Source: Limnohabitans lacus
Lineage (GTDB): Bacteria > Pseudomonadota > Gammaproteobacteria > Burkholderiales > Burkholderiaceae_C
Length of the DNA: 64,000 bases
NCBI RefSeq assembly: GCF_030053395.1
Contig: NZ_JASGBH010000004.1
Coordinates: forward strand, 1 to 64,000
Direction of reading: 5' to 3'
Each line of letters begins with the position of its first letter. Position 1 is the stretch's first letter. A program made the position numbers and the translations under genes. Positions 22,602-30,466 of this stretch are shown here, piece by piece. A model generated the notes under the pieces. That model did not search any database and had not been told where the DNA came from. It was given only the letters and a program-made list of their open reading frames with translations.

Positions 22602-22937
22602 TCAGGCTTCAGTCTTGGTCGATAGAGATTGCAGTTGAGGTACCACTTCATTGACCACCCAAAACTCAAATTTGGGCACTGGCACCGCCAATCGCCTGGT
22701 CAGCTCCAAAGTTTCTGCAAGCGTCAAAACTCGAACACCTCGATCTCGCCCAAGTCGATCTTTAATTGACAAATATTTTGGAATCCAGTCTGATTTGGAA
22801 TACCGCATAACTACATTAGGATTTTTAAGCCCATGTGCAAAACAAATGTCACGACCAACAAACCAAAAATTTGATTGTTCGTCCATGACTACCCGGACGT
22901 CATGATCTTCAAATTGAAATGTGAACACTGTGTTCAT
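22602..22937 (-). CDS. BRO-N domain protein
   Basis: 111 residues, almost entirely a BRO N-terminal domain: FQFEDHDVRVVMDEQSNFWF, then VGRDICFAHGLKNPNVVMR and LAETLELTRRLAVPVPKF. BRO-N domains bind DNA and occur in phage antirepressors and plasmid proteins; the usual C-terminal effector domain is missing. It follows the 246-residue winged-helix gene with a 2-nt gap, so it belongs to the replication block and may regulate it. Confidence 0.7.
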   Translation of the reverse strand: MNTVFTFQFEDHDVRVVMDEQSNFWFVGRDICFAHGLKNPNVVMRYSKSDWIPKYLSIKDRLGRDRGVRVLTLAETLELTRRLAVPVPKFEFWVVNEVVPQLQSLSTKTEA

Positions 22938-22939
22938 GA

Positions 22940-23680
22940 TTACCCCAGGAGTTTCTGTAGATCTTGTTGATAAAAGGCTTGGAGTTGAGCCTCAACTTGT
23001 CCCGGCACCAAACGCACACCGCGTGCTATGCCGAGCTCCTCAGGCTGCTCAATTGCACCTGCTGCAGTCAATGCTTTGACGGCGCGTGATATGGCGCTGG
23101 AGTCAACGCCAGCACCCAACTGAGGGCGATACAGGCGTTCTAATTCTCTTGGCGACAGCGACACTTGAATGTCCTGTTGGCCATCCACCAAGGCGCTTTG
23201 CAGCGAATGCAGCACCACCATTTCCGCCTTGTTCTTGGCAATCCAGTTGAGCTCCAGCCATTGGCGATCTGGCCACTCAGTCGACTGCCACCGCTCTTGC
23301 AATGCGGGCCAATGAAGCCAGAGCTTGCGCGTGACGTTGTCAACGTGAGGCCGAGCCAAAAGCATTCCTTCATCCAGCAAGTCACTTAAGGCCTGTCCAA
23401 TTGACCGCTGTGAGCAACCAAACAGCAGACCAAACCTCCGCGCAATGTCGTGGGCCGAAATGGACTTGTACGACAAATCGGTTCCGAGTCGTTTGGTCAT
23501 CCGGTGGTGCTCGCTTACCCGCCACAGCACAGCCGCCTGCGCACGCGACTCAGCCATCCAGGTCAGGCGCAAGCACCGCTCATGGCTTGGCATGGCGACA
23601 AAGTCCAGCCAGGCCTGCACAGCTGCATCTGACAGGTCGCCTGTTTGCAGCGGTCGTTCTGGTGTCACGGTCGTGTTCAT
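22940..23680 (-). CDS. Tandem winged-helix protein of the replication block
   Basis: 246 residues with two helical regions that look like winged helices: about 45-120 (SAHDIARRFGLLFGCSQRSI, ALSDLLDEGMLLARP) and 165-225 (LSPRELERLYRPQLGAGVDS, AVKALTAAGAIEQP). Two winged helices are typical of plasmid initiators and their regulators. The ATG overlaps the stop of the large Rep-like gene, so it is translated with it. It may be a co-initiator or copy-number regulator; no family was identified. Confidence 0.5.
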   Translation of the reverse strand: MNTTVTPERPLQTGDLSDAAVQAWLDFVAMPSHERCLRLTWMAESRAQAAVLWRVSEHHRMTKRLGTDLSYKSISAHDIARRFGLLFGCSQRSIGQALSDLLDEGMLLARPHVDNVTRKLWLHWPALQERWQSTEWPDRQWLELNWIAKNKAEMVVLHSLQSALVDGQQDIQVSLSPRELERLYRPQLGAGVDSSAISRAVKALTAAGAIEQPEELGIARGVRLVPGQVEAQLQAFYQQDLQKLLG

Positions 23681-25524
23681 GATGATCCCTTGGTGTGTTT
23701 GAGTGCCGCCAGCATCTCGCGTGCCTTGGCCAACCCCGCCTTGGCGGCCTCAGTGCGTTCGACGGGGACAGAAGTCGTTGCGGAATCGGTTTTGCGTGGC
23801 ACTTCGCCCTGATTGACCTGGTCGGACTTTGACCGTTGAGCCAAGGCCTCAAGACGCTCCCTGCGAATTCGAACGTCTTGCGCTCGTTCAAAAACGAGGC
23901 CTCCTGGCGTTGTCTGGTGAGTCTCAACCAATCGCCGCAAATAGCTCAGATTTGATTTCACACCCCCTCTGGCCAGGCAGCCAGCCAACTCGTCAAGGAT
24001 GATTTGCGCGTCGTCCAGTTGTCCGGTTTTAGCAAGCGAGTTCAAAATTCGAGCGCCCTGCTCTTGCTCAACTTTGGTCAACGCGTCAGGCCAGATCCAG
24101 CTTGAGCTTTGAGTCCTCTGCTCTGCTTCAGGCTTCTTCAAAAGAGGAACCACCACCACTTCATCGGTGGTTGATCCCACTGGCCTTGCTTGAAGCGCTA
24201 CCGGCATGTTTCGACTGTTTGGCGGTGAAATGTCCGGTTTTGTAGGCACCAGCTCGACTTTTGCCGGAGCTTCGGTTGTGGTGGTTGTTTCAATGTAGTC
24301 TTCTTTGTAGTCTTGGCGCACGCGCGACGCGTGCGCATGTAGGCCTGTCAAAACCGGACAACTGAGCACGTCAAAACCGGACATTGGTCGTGCTAAAACC
24401 GGCCATCTACCTTGCGGAAACCGGACATCAAGTTTGTCGGAATCCGTCATTCTTGTTGCCCGGTTTTGACATGCGGCGGGATCTGATAGCTCAGGCGGGT
24501 CTGATGATGGCCCGATGACTGGGTCTTCGGGTATTGGTTGCGGTAAAATTGCCAAGTGGCTAAGGCTTAGCCACTTGGCAGAATTGACGCAATCATCCGA
24601 AGCACTCATATCTCTATGTTTGTCAGTTGCCCGGTTTTGACCTGCGGCAGGGTTGAATGGGTTTTGCGTTGCATGGACCAGCAGCTGGTTGAGCATCTTC
24701 ATGTCGATGCGCAAATAGATCTGCTTTCTGGGATGGGTCATCAAGGCTTCATGCAAAAGCCCAAGTTGGCATAATTTGTGCTTTGCGTCGCGTTGCTGCG
24801 ATGCCGACAATCCGGTTTCATCTTGCGTGCTGTCCACCGCCATACGGAACCAATCGGTGTCCCATGGCAGCTGCGCTGTTTGAACCTTATCTTTGTTGGC
24901 CAACGGTTGACGATCTACAAAGCGGCGCTGGATGGCCAGGGCCTTGGACAAGTAGATGGCGCTTGTGCAGGTGCTGGTGATGCCCATCAGCACTCGGTAA
25001 AAAGCAAAATTTCGACCCAGCATGCTGCGTATGTGTTGTGTGTCGGACCGGATATCCAGCAGCGACCATTGCACAGGCTCTGAGCGCACCAGCTGCGCAA
25101 GGTGGGCTCCCAGCACGCCAGGCACAACTCGGTAGCAGTTGCGAGCGGGAGCGCCTGTTCTGGCTTCCTCGATGAGTCCCAGATGGACCAGTGTGTTTCG
25201 GACCGTGACCTGTTCGTGTTTGCTCAGCCCGATTTCGGCTTCCCACTGTTCTCGACTTTTGAAGACCCAGCCATCGTTGTCCAAGACATCCGTGCCACGG
25301 CGTGTCCAGTAGACCAGTTGACTCAAGAACAAGGCGGCCTTGGCATCGCCCGTGATGCGAGCAAAGTTGATGTTGAAGGCAATGGGCTTGCTGGCTTCCA
25401 AAAACGCCGTGACTGGCGTTTTAAGCGGTCCAGCCCCTGCTCCTTGCTCTGGCACTGGTGCATTGACCTGGGCAGACCCAGGCACCACTGCCTGTGTTGG
25501 GGATGGGGGTGAAGTGCTTGTCAT
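23677..25524 (-). CDS. Replication-initiator-like protein with iterons in its own gene
   Basis: 615 residues. The N-terminal winged helix contains ITGDAKAALFLSQLVYWTRR and SREQWEAEIGLSKHEQVTVR, as in phage O-type replisome organisers. A second related domain follows at about 165-290 (GITSTCTSAIYLSKALAIQR, QDETGLSASQQRDAKHKLCQ). The middle (about 300-450) is low-complexity and is the part encoded by the iterons; the C-terminus is helical. It probably binds the iterons and loads host replication proteins. The ATG at 25524 follows the upstream stop by 3 nt; a GTG at 25548 is the alternative. Initiator function is inferred from domains and iterons. Confidence 0.58.
   Translation of the reverse strand: MTSTSPPSPTQAVVPGSAQVNAPVPEQGAGAGPLKTPVTAFLEASKPIAFNINFARITGDAKAALFLSQLVYWTRRGTDVLDNDGWVFKSREQWEAEIGLSKHEQVTVRNTLVHLGLIEEARTGAPARNCYRVVPGVLGAHLAQLVRSEPVQWSLLDIRSDTQHIRSMLGRNFAFYRVLMGITSTCTSAIYLSKALAIQRRFVDRQPLANKDKVQTAQLPWDTDWFRMAVDSTQDETGLSASQQRDAKHKLCQLGLLHEALMTHPRKQIYLRIDMKMLNQLLVHATQNPFNPAAGQNRATDKHRDMSASDDCVNSAKWLSLSHLAILPQPIPEDPVIGPSSDPPELSDPAACQNRATRMTDSDKLDVRFPQGRWPVLARPMSGFDVLSCPVLTGLHAHASRVRQDYKEDYIETTTTTEAPAKVELVPTKPDISPPNSRNMPVALQARPVGSTTDEVVVVPLLKKPEAEQRTQSSSWIWPDALTKVEQEQGARILNSLAKTGQLDDAQIILDELAGCLARGGVKSNLSYLRRLVETHQTTPGGLVFERAQDVRIRRERLEALAQRSKSDQVNQGEVPRKTDSATTSVPVERTEAAKAGLAKAREMLAALKHTKGSS
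24316..24336. repeat. Perfect inverted repeat beside the iterons
   Basis: GCGCACGCG-CGA-CGCGTGCGC, 9-bp arms, ending 9 bp before the first iteron of the array. It may form part of a replication origin. Confidence 0.6.
24346..24471. repeat. Iteron array, candidate oriV inside the rep gene
   Basis: Copies of TGTCAAAACCGGACA or close variants at 24346-24360, 24369-24383, 24391-24405 and 24413-24427, spaced 23, 22 and 22 bp, plus an inverted copy at 24457-24471. Further inverted copies lie at 24020-24034, 24231-24245 and 24628-24642. The unit has its own dyad (TGTC...GACA). Spacing close to two helical turns is typical of iterons bound by an initiator. Confidence 0.75.
24551..24579. repeat. 29-bp perfect palindrome in the rep gene
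   Basis: GCCAAGTGGCTAAG, one central G, then CTTAGCCACTTGGC: perfect 14-bp arms within coding sequence, 80 bp from the iteron array. Such a palindrome is unlikely by chance and may bind a dimeric regulator or form part of the origin. Confidence 0.65.
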
Positions 25525-25529
25525 GCCGG

Positions 25530-25985
25530 TCAGTGCGCTCTGGCCCACGGCGTGGCCATGGAGGATGGATTGGAGCTGGGACTGAAAGATGCCGGTGCCG
25601 ATGATCGTTGTGTTCGTCTCCTGGCTGCCAATAGGATTTCATGTGAGACCCTGTCGAAGTCAATGCGCATTTCAAGGCGAGCCGGGAAAGCGCATTTACG
25701 CTCCTGAATCATGTGTTTATCCAACAGCGTTTTGCGAGCGGTTATTTGTTCACGCCGAGATAATCCAGTTCGATATTCAAGCTCGGTCGCATTCACCTCA
25801 AACCACCCATCTTGAGACAAGGCATTTTCTTGCTGCTCAAGGTACGCCGAGAGCAGCAATGCAGCCAGCGCAGATTGCGTGATGTCAACGAAGGTGCGGT
25901 GAAAGGCTATCGGTGGCTGAGACACCAACAGTGCCAATTCGGATTCATGCTCCAGGGCATGGAGCAGGTCTACAGGTTGATTCAT
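25530..25985 (-). CDS. Winged-helix protein related to the Rep N-terminus
   Basis: 151 residues. The segment AFHRTFVDITQSALAALLLS, then FEVNATELEYRTGLSRREQI and LLDKHMIQER, parallels the N-terminal domain of the 615-residue Rep-like protein. It therefore looks like a free-standing DNA-binding paralogue, perhaps a repressor of rep. The Ser/Pro-rich C-terminus overlaps the possible GTG start of rep. AAGGAATT precedes the ATG. First gene of the replication block. Confidence 0.55.
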   Translation of the reverse strand: MNQPVDLLHALEHESELALLVSQPPIAFHRTFVDITQSALAALLLSAYLEQQENALSQDGWFEVNATELEYRTGLSRREQITARKTLLDKHMIQERKCAFPARLEMRIDFDRVSHEILLAARRRTQRSSAPASFSPSSNPSSMATPWARAH

Positions 25986-26038
25986 TTGGAATTCCTTTGT
26001 TCAATCTAACGGGCATCTATGGGCTATTTCCGAAGGGG

Positions 26039-26144
26039 TGGGAAGTCTCTCCTGGGGGGTATGATGGTGGCGGGCGCGAAGTTTGCCGACAGAACGCCCA
26101 CCACCCGACTTCCACCCCACCCACTTTAAAGGAGAGACTTCCCA
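26039..26144 (+). repeat. Switch-like palindromic element, copy A
   Basis: Perfect 14-bp terminal arms TGGGAAGTCTCTCC (26039-26052) and GGAGAGACTTCCCA (26131-26144). The inner stem GGTGG(C)GGGCG pairs with CGCCCACCACC. A middle segment GACTTCCACCCC (26108-26119) can compete with the 3' arm for the 5' arm. About 80% identical to copy B at 27537-27638, but no ATG follows (CCCATAATT). It occupies the spacer between 25985 and 26184. Confidence 0.7.
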
Positions 26145-26183
26145 TAATTACTTCCAAGATAATTTCAGACAGCCTTGAAAGCT

Positions 26184-27470
26184 TCACAAATTTCGGCACA
26201 ATGAATCAACGAGTGTCAAATGCTGGAGAACTCGGTCTTTTTGCTTGGATTCATCAGCCGGCATAAAAACTATCAGGTCTTTCAACTTGTAGCTTTGATC
26301 TTCAAAGGTTTTCCCGAAAGCAAAAGCATAGGTGTATGTCCCTGATGGGTAATCTCCGTTGTAGACCATGTATCCCAGTGGAATTGGCCATGCTGTGACC
26401 GTCTTTGAATAATCTCGGATTGTTCTTTCATCTGATAATTCGTGTTTGACTAAACGCATCAGAACTTTTGGGTTTTTTACGCACTGCTCATACCTTATAA
26501 GAAGTAGCGAATCTGGGAAGAATTTGGCCATTTCTGATGCCGGCGGAAACCCAAATTTCTCCGAGTCTACGCTTGCCGCTCCAGAATCAGCGCTGTCCGC
26601 AATTGCAATCATTTCGTCAATGTCCTGACCAAGGGTGTGCTGTGAATAAAATATGCCACCGAACGTCAACGAGATAAATGCCGCAATAGAAAGTACAATG
26701 ATCCAATTATTCTTAATGCCAAGAAAACTCATTGTTTCTTCCGGGTCTTTTGCTTTGAAAATATTCAGCAAAATAAATGCGCCGCCAATTAAATAAATAC
26801 AAAAAGCAATTTGCGGCCAAATATTTTCTGAAAAAATTTTGGATATGACAATCATCATAATCAATGGCGTAGCAAGTAAGCCAAACAGATAGTTATCATT
26901 GACCATGGTTGATTTCTTCAAACGGATCAAACCATAAGAAAAAGCATATAAGACAGCTCTTTTTGCGAGGTTTTTTGCCTCATCTTTTTTGATTTTTGCA
27001 GTCATGTTTTGTCCTGTGGTGAGACTTATCAGTTCTGAAAACCCATCGTCAAACCGATGCGTTATCAGCTGAGCAAGATTCGATAATTCAATACACATCT
27101 CAGCATGTGACCATTGCTTTCTGGGCCACCAAGTCAGACCGCTCCTGATGAGGCGTCTGTCATTGGGTTTGATGGTGTATTGGAGAGCGCCGTCTTCTCG
27201 AAACAAACAAGTGTTCAACGCCCAGTTGAATTTCAGGAATGGCGAGCATTCAATCGCCTTCGCCAACTTGAAGGCGGTCTCTTGCGGCGCAATGAACGTG
27301 ACAAATGGCGTGCTTGCCTCCTCTGGATGGCCCTCACACGACCACAAGGTGTAGGTGTCGGGCAAGGCATTCAGTGCATCGCAAAGCGGGCGCACGCCAG
27401 CTTCAATCGGTGCCAGGATTGCCGGGCAATTGGGATCAGTTCCTGGATACAGTTCAGCGTAAGTTTTCAT
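26184..27470 (-). CDS. Hypothetical fusion: SCEGH-motif domain plus membrane and C-terminal domains
   Basis: 428 residues. The N-terminal domain (about 1-150) has LCDALNALPDTYTLWSCEGH and TPFVTFIAPQETAFKLAKAI, and resembles the C-terminal half of the protein at 27836-28681. Then come three hydrophobic helices (about 195-290) and a soluble C-terminal domain. An internal ATG (27005) with its own AGGA suggests that two genes were fused. The start ATG at 27470 has only a weak ribosome-binding site. It lies between switch-like copies A and B. Function unknown. Confidence 0.5.
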   Translation of the reverse strand: MKTYAELYPGTDPNCPAILAPIEAGVRPLCDALNALPDTYTLWSCEGHPEEASTPFVTFIAPQETAFKLAKAIECSPFLKFNWALNTCLFREDGALQYTIKPNDRRLIRSGLTWWPRKQWSHAEMCIELSNLAQLITHRFDDGFSELISLTTGQNMTAKIKKDEAKNLAKRAVLYAFSYGLIRLKKSTMVNDNYLFGLLATPLIMMIVISKIFSENIWPQIAFCIYLIGGAFILLNIFKAKDPEETMSFLGIKNNWIIVLSIAAFISLTFGGIFYSQHTLGQDIDEMIAIADSADSGAASVDSEKFGFPPASEMAKFFPDSLLLIRYEQCVKNPKVLMRLVKHELSDERTIRDYSKTVTAWPIPLGYMVYNGDYPSGTYTYAFAFGKTFEDQSYKLKDLIVFMPADESKQKDRVLQHLTLVDSLCRNL

Positions 27471-27536
27471 ATTGAGTTCTTTAGAATGAGTTCGCCATGA
27501 TCCAGTGCATCCATGCGTTTGCATGGATCGCAGGGG

Positions 27537-27638
27537 TGGGAAGTCTCTCCAATGGGTATGATGGTGGAGGGCGCGAAGTTACCAAGCCAGCGCCCACCAC
27601 CCGACTTCCATCCCTAACCTTTAAGGAGAGACTTCCCA
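27537..27638 (+). promoter_or_regulatory. Switch-like palindromic element, copy B, masking a ribosome-binding site
   Basis: The 5' arm TGGGAAGTCTCTCC (27537-27550) is the exact complement of GGAGAGACTTCCCA (27625-27638), which contains the AAGGAG ribosome-binding site and the A of the ATG of the next gene. GACTTCCATCCC (27603-27614) can pair with the same 5' arm instead, freeing the site. The apical stem is GGTGG-A-GGGCGC with GCGCCC-A-CCACC. A separate hairpin (27509-27528) lies just upstream. The layout is that of a translational riboregulator. Confidence 0.55.
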
Positions 27639-27880
27639 TGACAGCTCAACGCATTCGATTAATCAAATGCCATGTTTGCGGCAAACCTATTGCATCCGAT
27701 GCAAATCCATGCACCGAATGTGGGACCAAAGATCCTTTCGGGTGGGTAGCCGAAAAAGAAAATTTGGAGAGAGTAAAAAGCAAAGCACTGCTCACCAGCG
27801 TGCAAATTACAGGTTTTTTGTTTTTCATTTTCTTATTAATCAAGTTTTGGGAACCGCTGCTGAATAAGTTTTCGCATTGA
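27638..27880 (+). CDS. Zinc-ribbon membrane protein under the switch-like element
   Basis: 80 residues. Zinc ribbon KCHVCGKPIASDANPCTECG (two CxxC pairs), then one transmembrane helix (QITGFLFFIFLLIKFW) with a short tail. The ATG at 27638 directly follows the palindromic element, whose 3' arm supplies the ribosome-binding site. The 3' end overlaps the convergent 281-residue gene by 45 bp. Function unknown; small zinc-ribbon membrane proteins are often sensors or assembly factors. Confidence 0.62.
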   Translation: MTAQRIRLIKCHVCGKPIASDANPCTECGTKDPFGWVAEKENLERVKSKALLTSVQITGFLFFIFLLIKFWEPLLNKFSH

Positions 27881-28681
27881 ATCAAAGTCACCATCAACAC
27901 CACTGCGGTTAAGACCAAAAAACCGAATAGATTTGTTCAAATTTTCTGCTGCGGAATCAAATTCATGACTGGCAAGCCGACAAATGGTTTCAAATTCATG
28001 ATGTTCATATGTGAAGCGCGCATCCACATGCCACACACGCCCTGATTGCAGTCGAGACTTGCACCTGCCGAGATCTGGTACGACCTCACCGAGCGCATTT
28101 AAAAGTGATCTTGCATCCTTAGCCGTTGCCCAAAATGAGATGGATGGCGCTCTGGTGTATGACCACGGGTTTTGTTTTGCCTCAAGGGCATGTCCTTTTG
28201 AGACATGGAAAACCTCAAACAAACCCGTTCCTTGCATCGCCTCAACAAGCGATTTGAGGTGCTCGTTTCCTTCAAAATCCAAATTGTTTGCATGTGTTCG
28301 TTGAGGCTTGTCTTCAGACATGATTTGTTCAGCGACCGGGGCTACGAATTTGTGATCTGGCTGATTAGTTTGTTGGGTCATGTCAAACCCTGGCCACGGC
28401 CGTGGGTAGTCTTTCGGCATACGCATCGCTTGGTGGGTTTCCAAAATGCCCTCCAGCTGCGTGAAAAAATGATCGTTGGCTCTGATCCACCCGACCAGCC
28501 AAGGGTGAGATGTCACAAACTCAGGAACCCGCTCATGTAAAAGCTCGAGGAGTTCCCTGTTTTCATCAATGCGCTTGACCAAGCCGCCTGTGCTGCCCCG
28601 CTCTATGGCCAGCTCTTCTATCGCCTTCACTTTGCGGTTGGCGTTTGATTGGCCAAGTATTTGCATCAGGAAATTTTTCAT
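27836..28681 (-). CDS. Hypothetical protein paired with the DUF5131 gene
   Basis: 281 residues. The N-terminal segment MKNFLMQILGQSNANRKVKA occurs again in a decayed copy at 30233-30466. The C-terminal half (LVEAMQGTGLFEVFHVSKGH, ISFWATAKDARSLLNALGEV) resembles the N-terminal domain of the 428-residue protein next door. The start overlaps the stop of the DUF5131 gene. Soluble, function unknown. Confidence 0.55.
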   Translation of the reverse strand: MKNFLMQILGQSNANRKVKAIEELAIERGSTGGLVKRIDENRELLELLHERVPEFVTSHPWLVGWIRANDHFFTQLEGILETHQAMRMPKDYPRPWPGFDMTQQTNQPDHKFVAPVAEQIMSEDKPQRTHANNLDFEGNEHLKSLVEAMQGTGLFEVFHVSKGHALEAKQNPWSYTRAPSISFWATAKDARSLLNALGEVVPDLGRCKSRLQSGRVWHVDARFTYEHHEFETICRLASHEFDSAAENLNKSIRFFGLNRSGVDGDFDSMRKLIQQRFPKLD

Positions 28682-29673
28682 TGAGGAACCTCATTAAATT
28701 CACGGCCATCGAGCATTCGCCCAGCCGCCTTCTTACCCACCCAAACTGTTTGTTCTTCACCTGCGAAGAAGTCAACACCCTGGGAACCATCATGAAATGT
28801 GCCGTCACGTCGCACATAAGCCGTACGCTTGCTGGTGGCCAGAATGGCCGTACCTTCGTCACAAAATTGCCACTCGCCGTGCTGTTTGAAAAAGAAGGGA
28901 ACGGCGGCGGTCAAACATTGATCACGCAGCGAACGGACCCACTTCGGGTGCATGGGCCTGGCACCATGACCTGATTCACCGCCAACAATGACCCAATCAA
29001 TACATGGGTGATGGTCGGGGGGCAATGGCTCAAAATGTGTTTCGTGGAATCCACCACCTTGGAGCACATCAAGGACACGCGCACCGCTTTGCACCTGGGT
29101 CAGATCGACTGTCCCCAGCAATGGCTCCATGCTCAGAAACCGCTTTGCAGCTGGGGTGTCCAATAGTTTCAGGATGTCCCTGTCGGCTTCTTCCTGATTG
29201 CATAGGGTTGCGCCCAACCAAACGTTCGGGAATGAAAATGCAAACGACGTAGATATGGCTGCACCGAAGGTGGCCACCAAAGCGGCATCACCCGCTTGCT
29301 TCAACATGTTTTGTGCATTGCCTATTCGCTTGGTCAATAAAAGCCAGTCCAAATTTGGCGTTTGCAAAATCAGTTTGAAAAGATCAGCACGCCACTCTTG
29401 CGGAACGGTGTTGTCGAATATATCGGCCAACGATGCACAAAACACCCGGTAACGGACACCCAAGCGCCCCGCCTCGGAATTCCATTTGATCGGCTGTCTC
29501 CAGTTGGAGTCACTGGTGCGATGACGCTGTGCATCAACACCCCACTTCACCATCCCGCTGCGCTTGGCCCAGCCTTCCGCGTAACAGTGGTCACACGCGG
29601 GCGAGACCTTGGTGCATCCAACCCAAGGATTGAATGTGTGATCTGCCCACTCTATTTTGGTGTTTTCAGCCAC
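28678..29673 (-). CDS. DUF5131 (phage Gp37-like) family protein
   Basis: 331 residues. The N-terminus KIEWADHTFNPWVGCTKVSP, then ACDHCYAEGWAKR, has the CX6CX2C cluster of this family, which suggests an iron-sulfur site like radical SAM enzymes. Further blocks: FCASLADIFDNTVP, WLLLTKRIGNA, KRFLSMEPLLG and IDWVIVGGESGHGARPMHP. Found on phages and mobile elements; activity not established. It overlaps the genes on both sides, so it is co-transcribed with them. Confidence 0.85.
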   Translation of the reverse strand: MAENTKIEWADHTFNPWVGCTKVSPACDHCYAEGWAKRSGMVKWGVDAQRHRTSDSNWRQPIKWNSEAGRLGVRYRVFCASLADIFDNTVPQEWRADLFKLILQTPNLDWLLLTKRIGNAQNMLKQAGDAALVATFGAAISTSFAFSFPNVWLGATLCNQEEADRDILKLLDTPAAKRFLSMEPLLGTVDLTQVQSGARVLDVLQGGGFHETHFEPLPPDHHPCIDWVIVGGESGHGARPMHPKWVRSLRDQCLTAAVPFFFKQHGEWQFCDEGTAILATSKRTAYVRRDGTFHDGSQGVDFFAGEEQTVWVGKKAAGRMLDGREFNEVPQ

Positions 29674-29905
29674 GATCGCCTGCCCCTCTCACGCCCGTTT
29701 CAAGACGACTGTCACACTGTCGGAAATTGAAATAAGAGCGAAGAATGATCGGCAAAGGGGCAGGTAATCGATCTGGGTCAATAGTCTGGCCAGCAAACTG
29801 AAGCGCAGCAGTCATGAAGTAAGCGTTGTGGGGACTGATTTCAACGCCATCTGCAGGCACGTCAAAACCAAGATGCTTGAGGATTTCAACGGGAGACAGT
29901 TTCAT
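29666..29905 (-). CDS. Small hypothetical protein upstream of the DUF5131 gene
   Basis: 79 residues (MKLSPVEILKHLGFDVPADG...). The C-terminus, DSRLETGVRGAGDRG, overlaps the next gene by 8 nt. Weak ribosome-binding site. No motif recognised; the overlap with DUF5131 supports it being translated. Confidence 0.45.
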   Translation of the reverse strand: MKLSPVEILKHLGFDVPADGVEISPHNAYFMTAALQFAGQTIDPDRLPAPLPIILRSYFNFRQCDSRLETGVRGAGDRG

Positions 29906-29918
29906 TTCGTGCTGCCTG

Positions 29919-30167
29919 TTATTCGGGCCTCTTCTGTCGGGCCACTTCTGTTTTTAACTTTGGCACGATGACTTGGAACAACAGAAAAGTAGCGATGAAA
30001 AACAAAACAGCGTAACCAACGAGTTTCGCTGGTACTCCCACGTCCACCGCCACATAAGCCCATGCAAATATGGCGCTGAGCATTGCTGCAATTGCAGTTT
30101 TTTGATCCAACACCAATAAGAAAGTCAAAACTCCAGCAAACATAGTGAACAAAGCAAAATAAATCAT
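29919..30167 (-). CDS. Small membrane protein
   Basis: 82 residues, about three hydrophobic helices (MIYFALFTMFAGVLTFLLVL; AAMLSAIFAWAYVAVDVG; LVGYAVLFFIATFLLFQVIV) and a basic C-terminus. GGAG precedes the ATG at 30167. Unknown function; 13 nt upstream of the 79-residue gene. Confidence 0.55.
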   Translation of the reverse strand: MIYFALFTMFAGVLTFLLVLDQKTAIAAMLSAIFAWAYVAVDVGVPAKLVGYAVLFFIATFLLFQVIVPKLKTEVARQKRPE

Positions 30168-30232
30168 TGAATATCTCCAAAAATCATGTGTGTGTGAGTG
30201 TGAAATTGACGACCTGTGTTTTCAATCTCTGT

Positions 30233-30466
30233 TCATGCTGTGATCCTTTCAAAGTAGTCAACTTGGCCGCCCATGCGCCCCGCCTCAGCATTCCATTTGA
30301 TCGACTGTCTCCAGTTGGCCACACCGGTGCGCGGCGTTTGCCCTGATCCCTGTTTTCGTTCGTCAATGCACTTGACCAAGCCGCCTGGATTGCCCCGCTC
30401 TTCTATCGCATTAACTTTGCGCCTGGCGTTTGACTTGCCAAGGACTCGATGCGGGAAATTTTTCAT
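30233..30466 (-). pseudogene. Chimeric remnant of the 281-residue gene and the DUF5131 gene
   Basis: The first part, MKNFPHRVLGKSNARRKVNA then GGLVKCIDE, matches the start of the protein at 27836-28681 (MKNFLMQILGQSNANRKVKA, GGLVKRIDE). It is followed by RTGVANWRQSIKWNAEAGRM, matching DUF5131 residues RTSDSNWRQPIKWNSEAGRL. A duplication of that gene pair was fused by deletion. The frame is still open (77 residues) but function is unlikely. Confidence 0.62.

Noticed and set aside
25913..26266. Plus-strand frame of 117 codons through switch-like copy A
   Set aside because: It covers the palindrome, has no start signal and overlaps the ends of two minus-strand genes.
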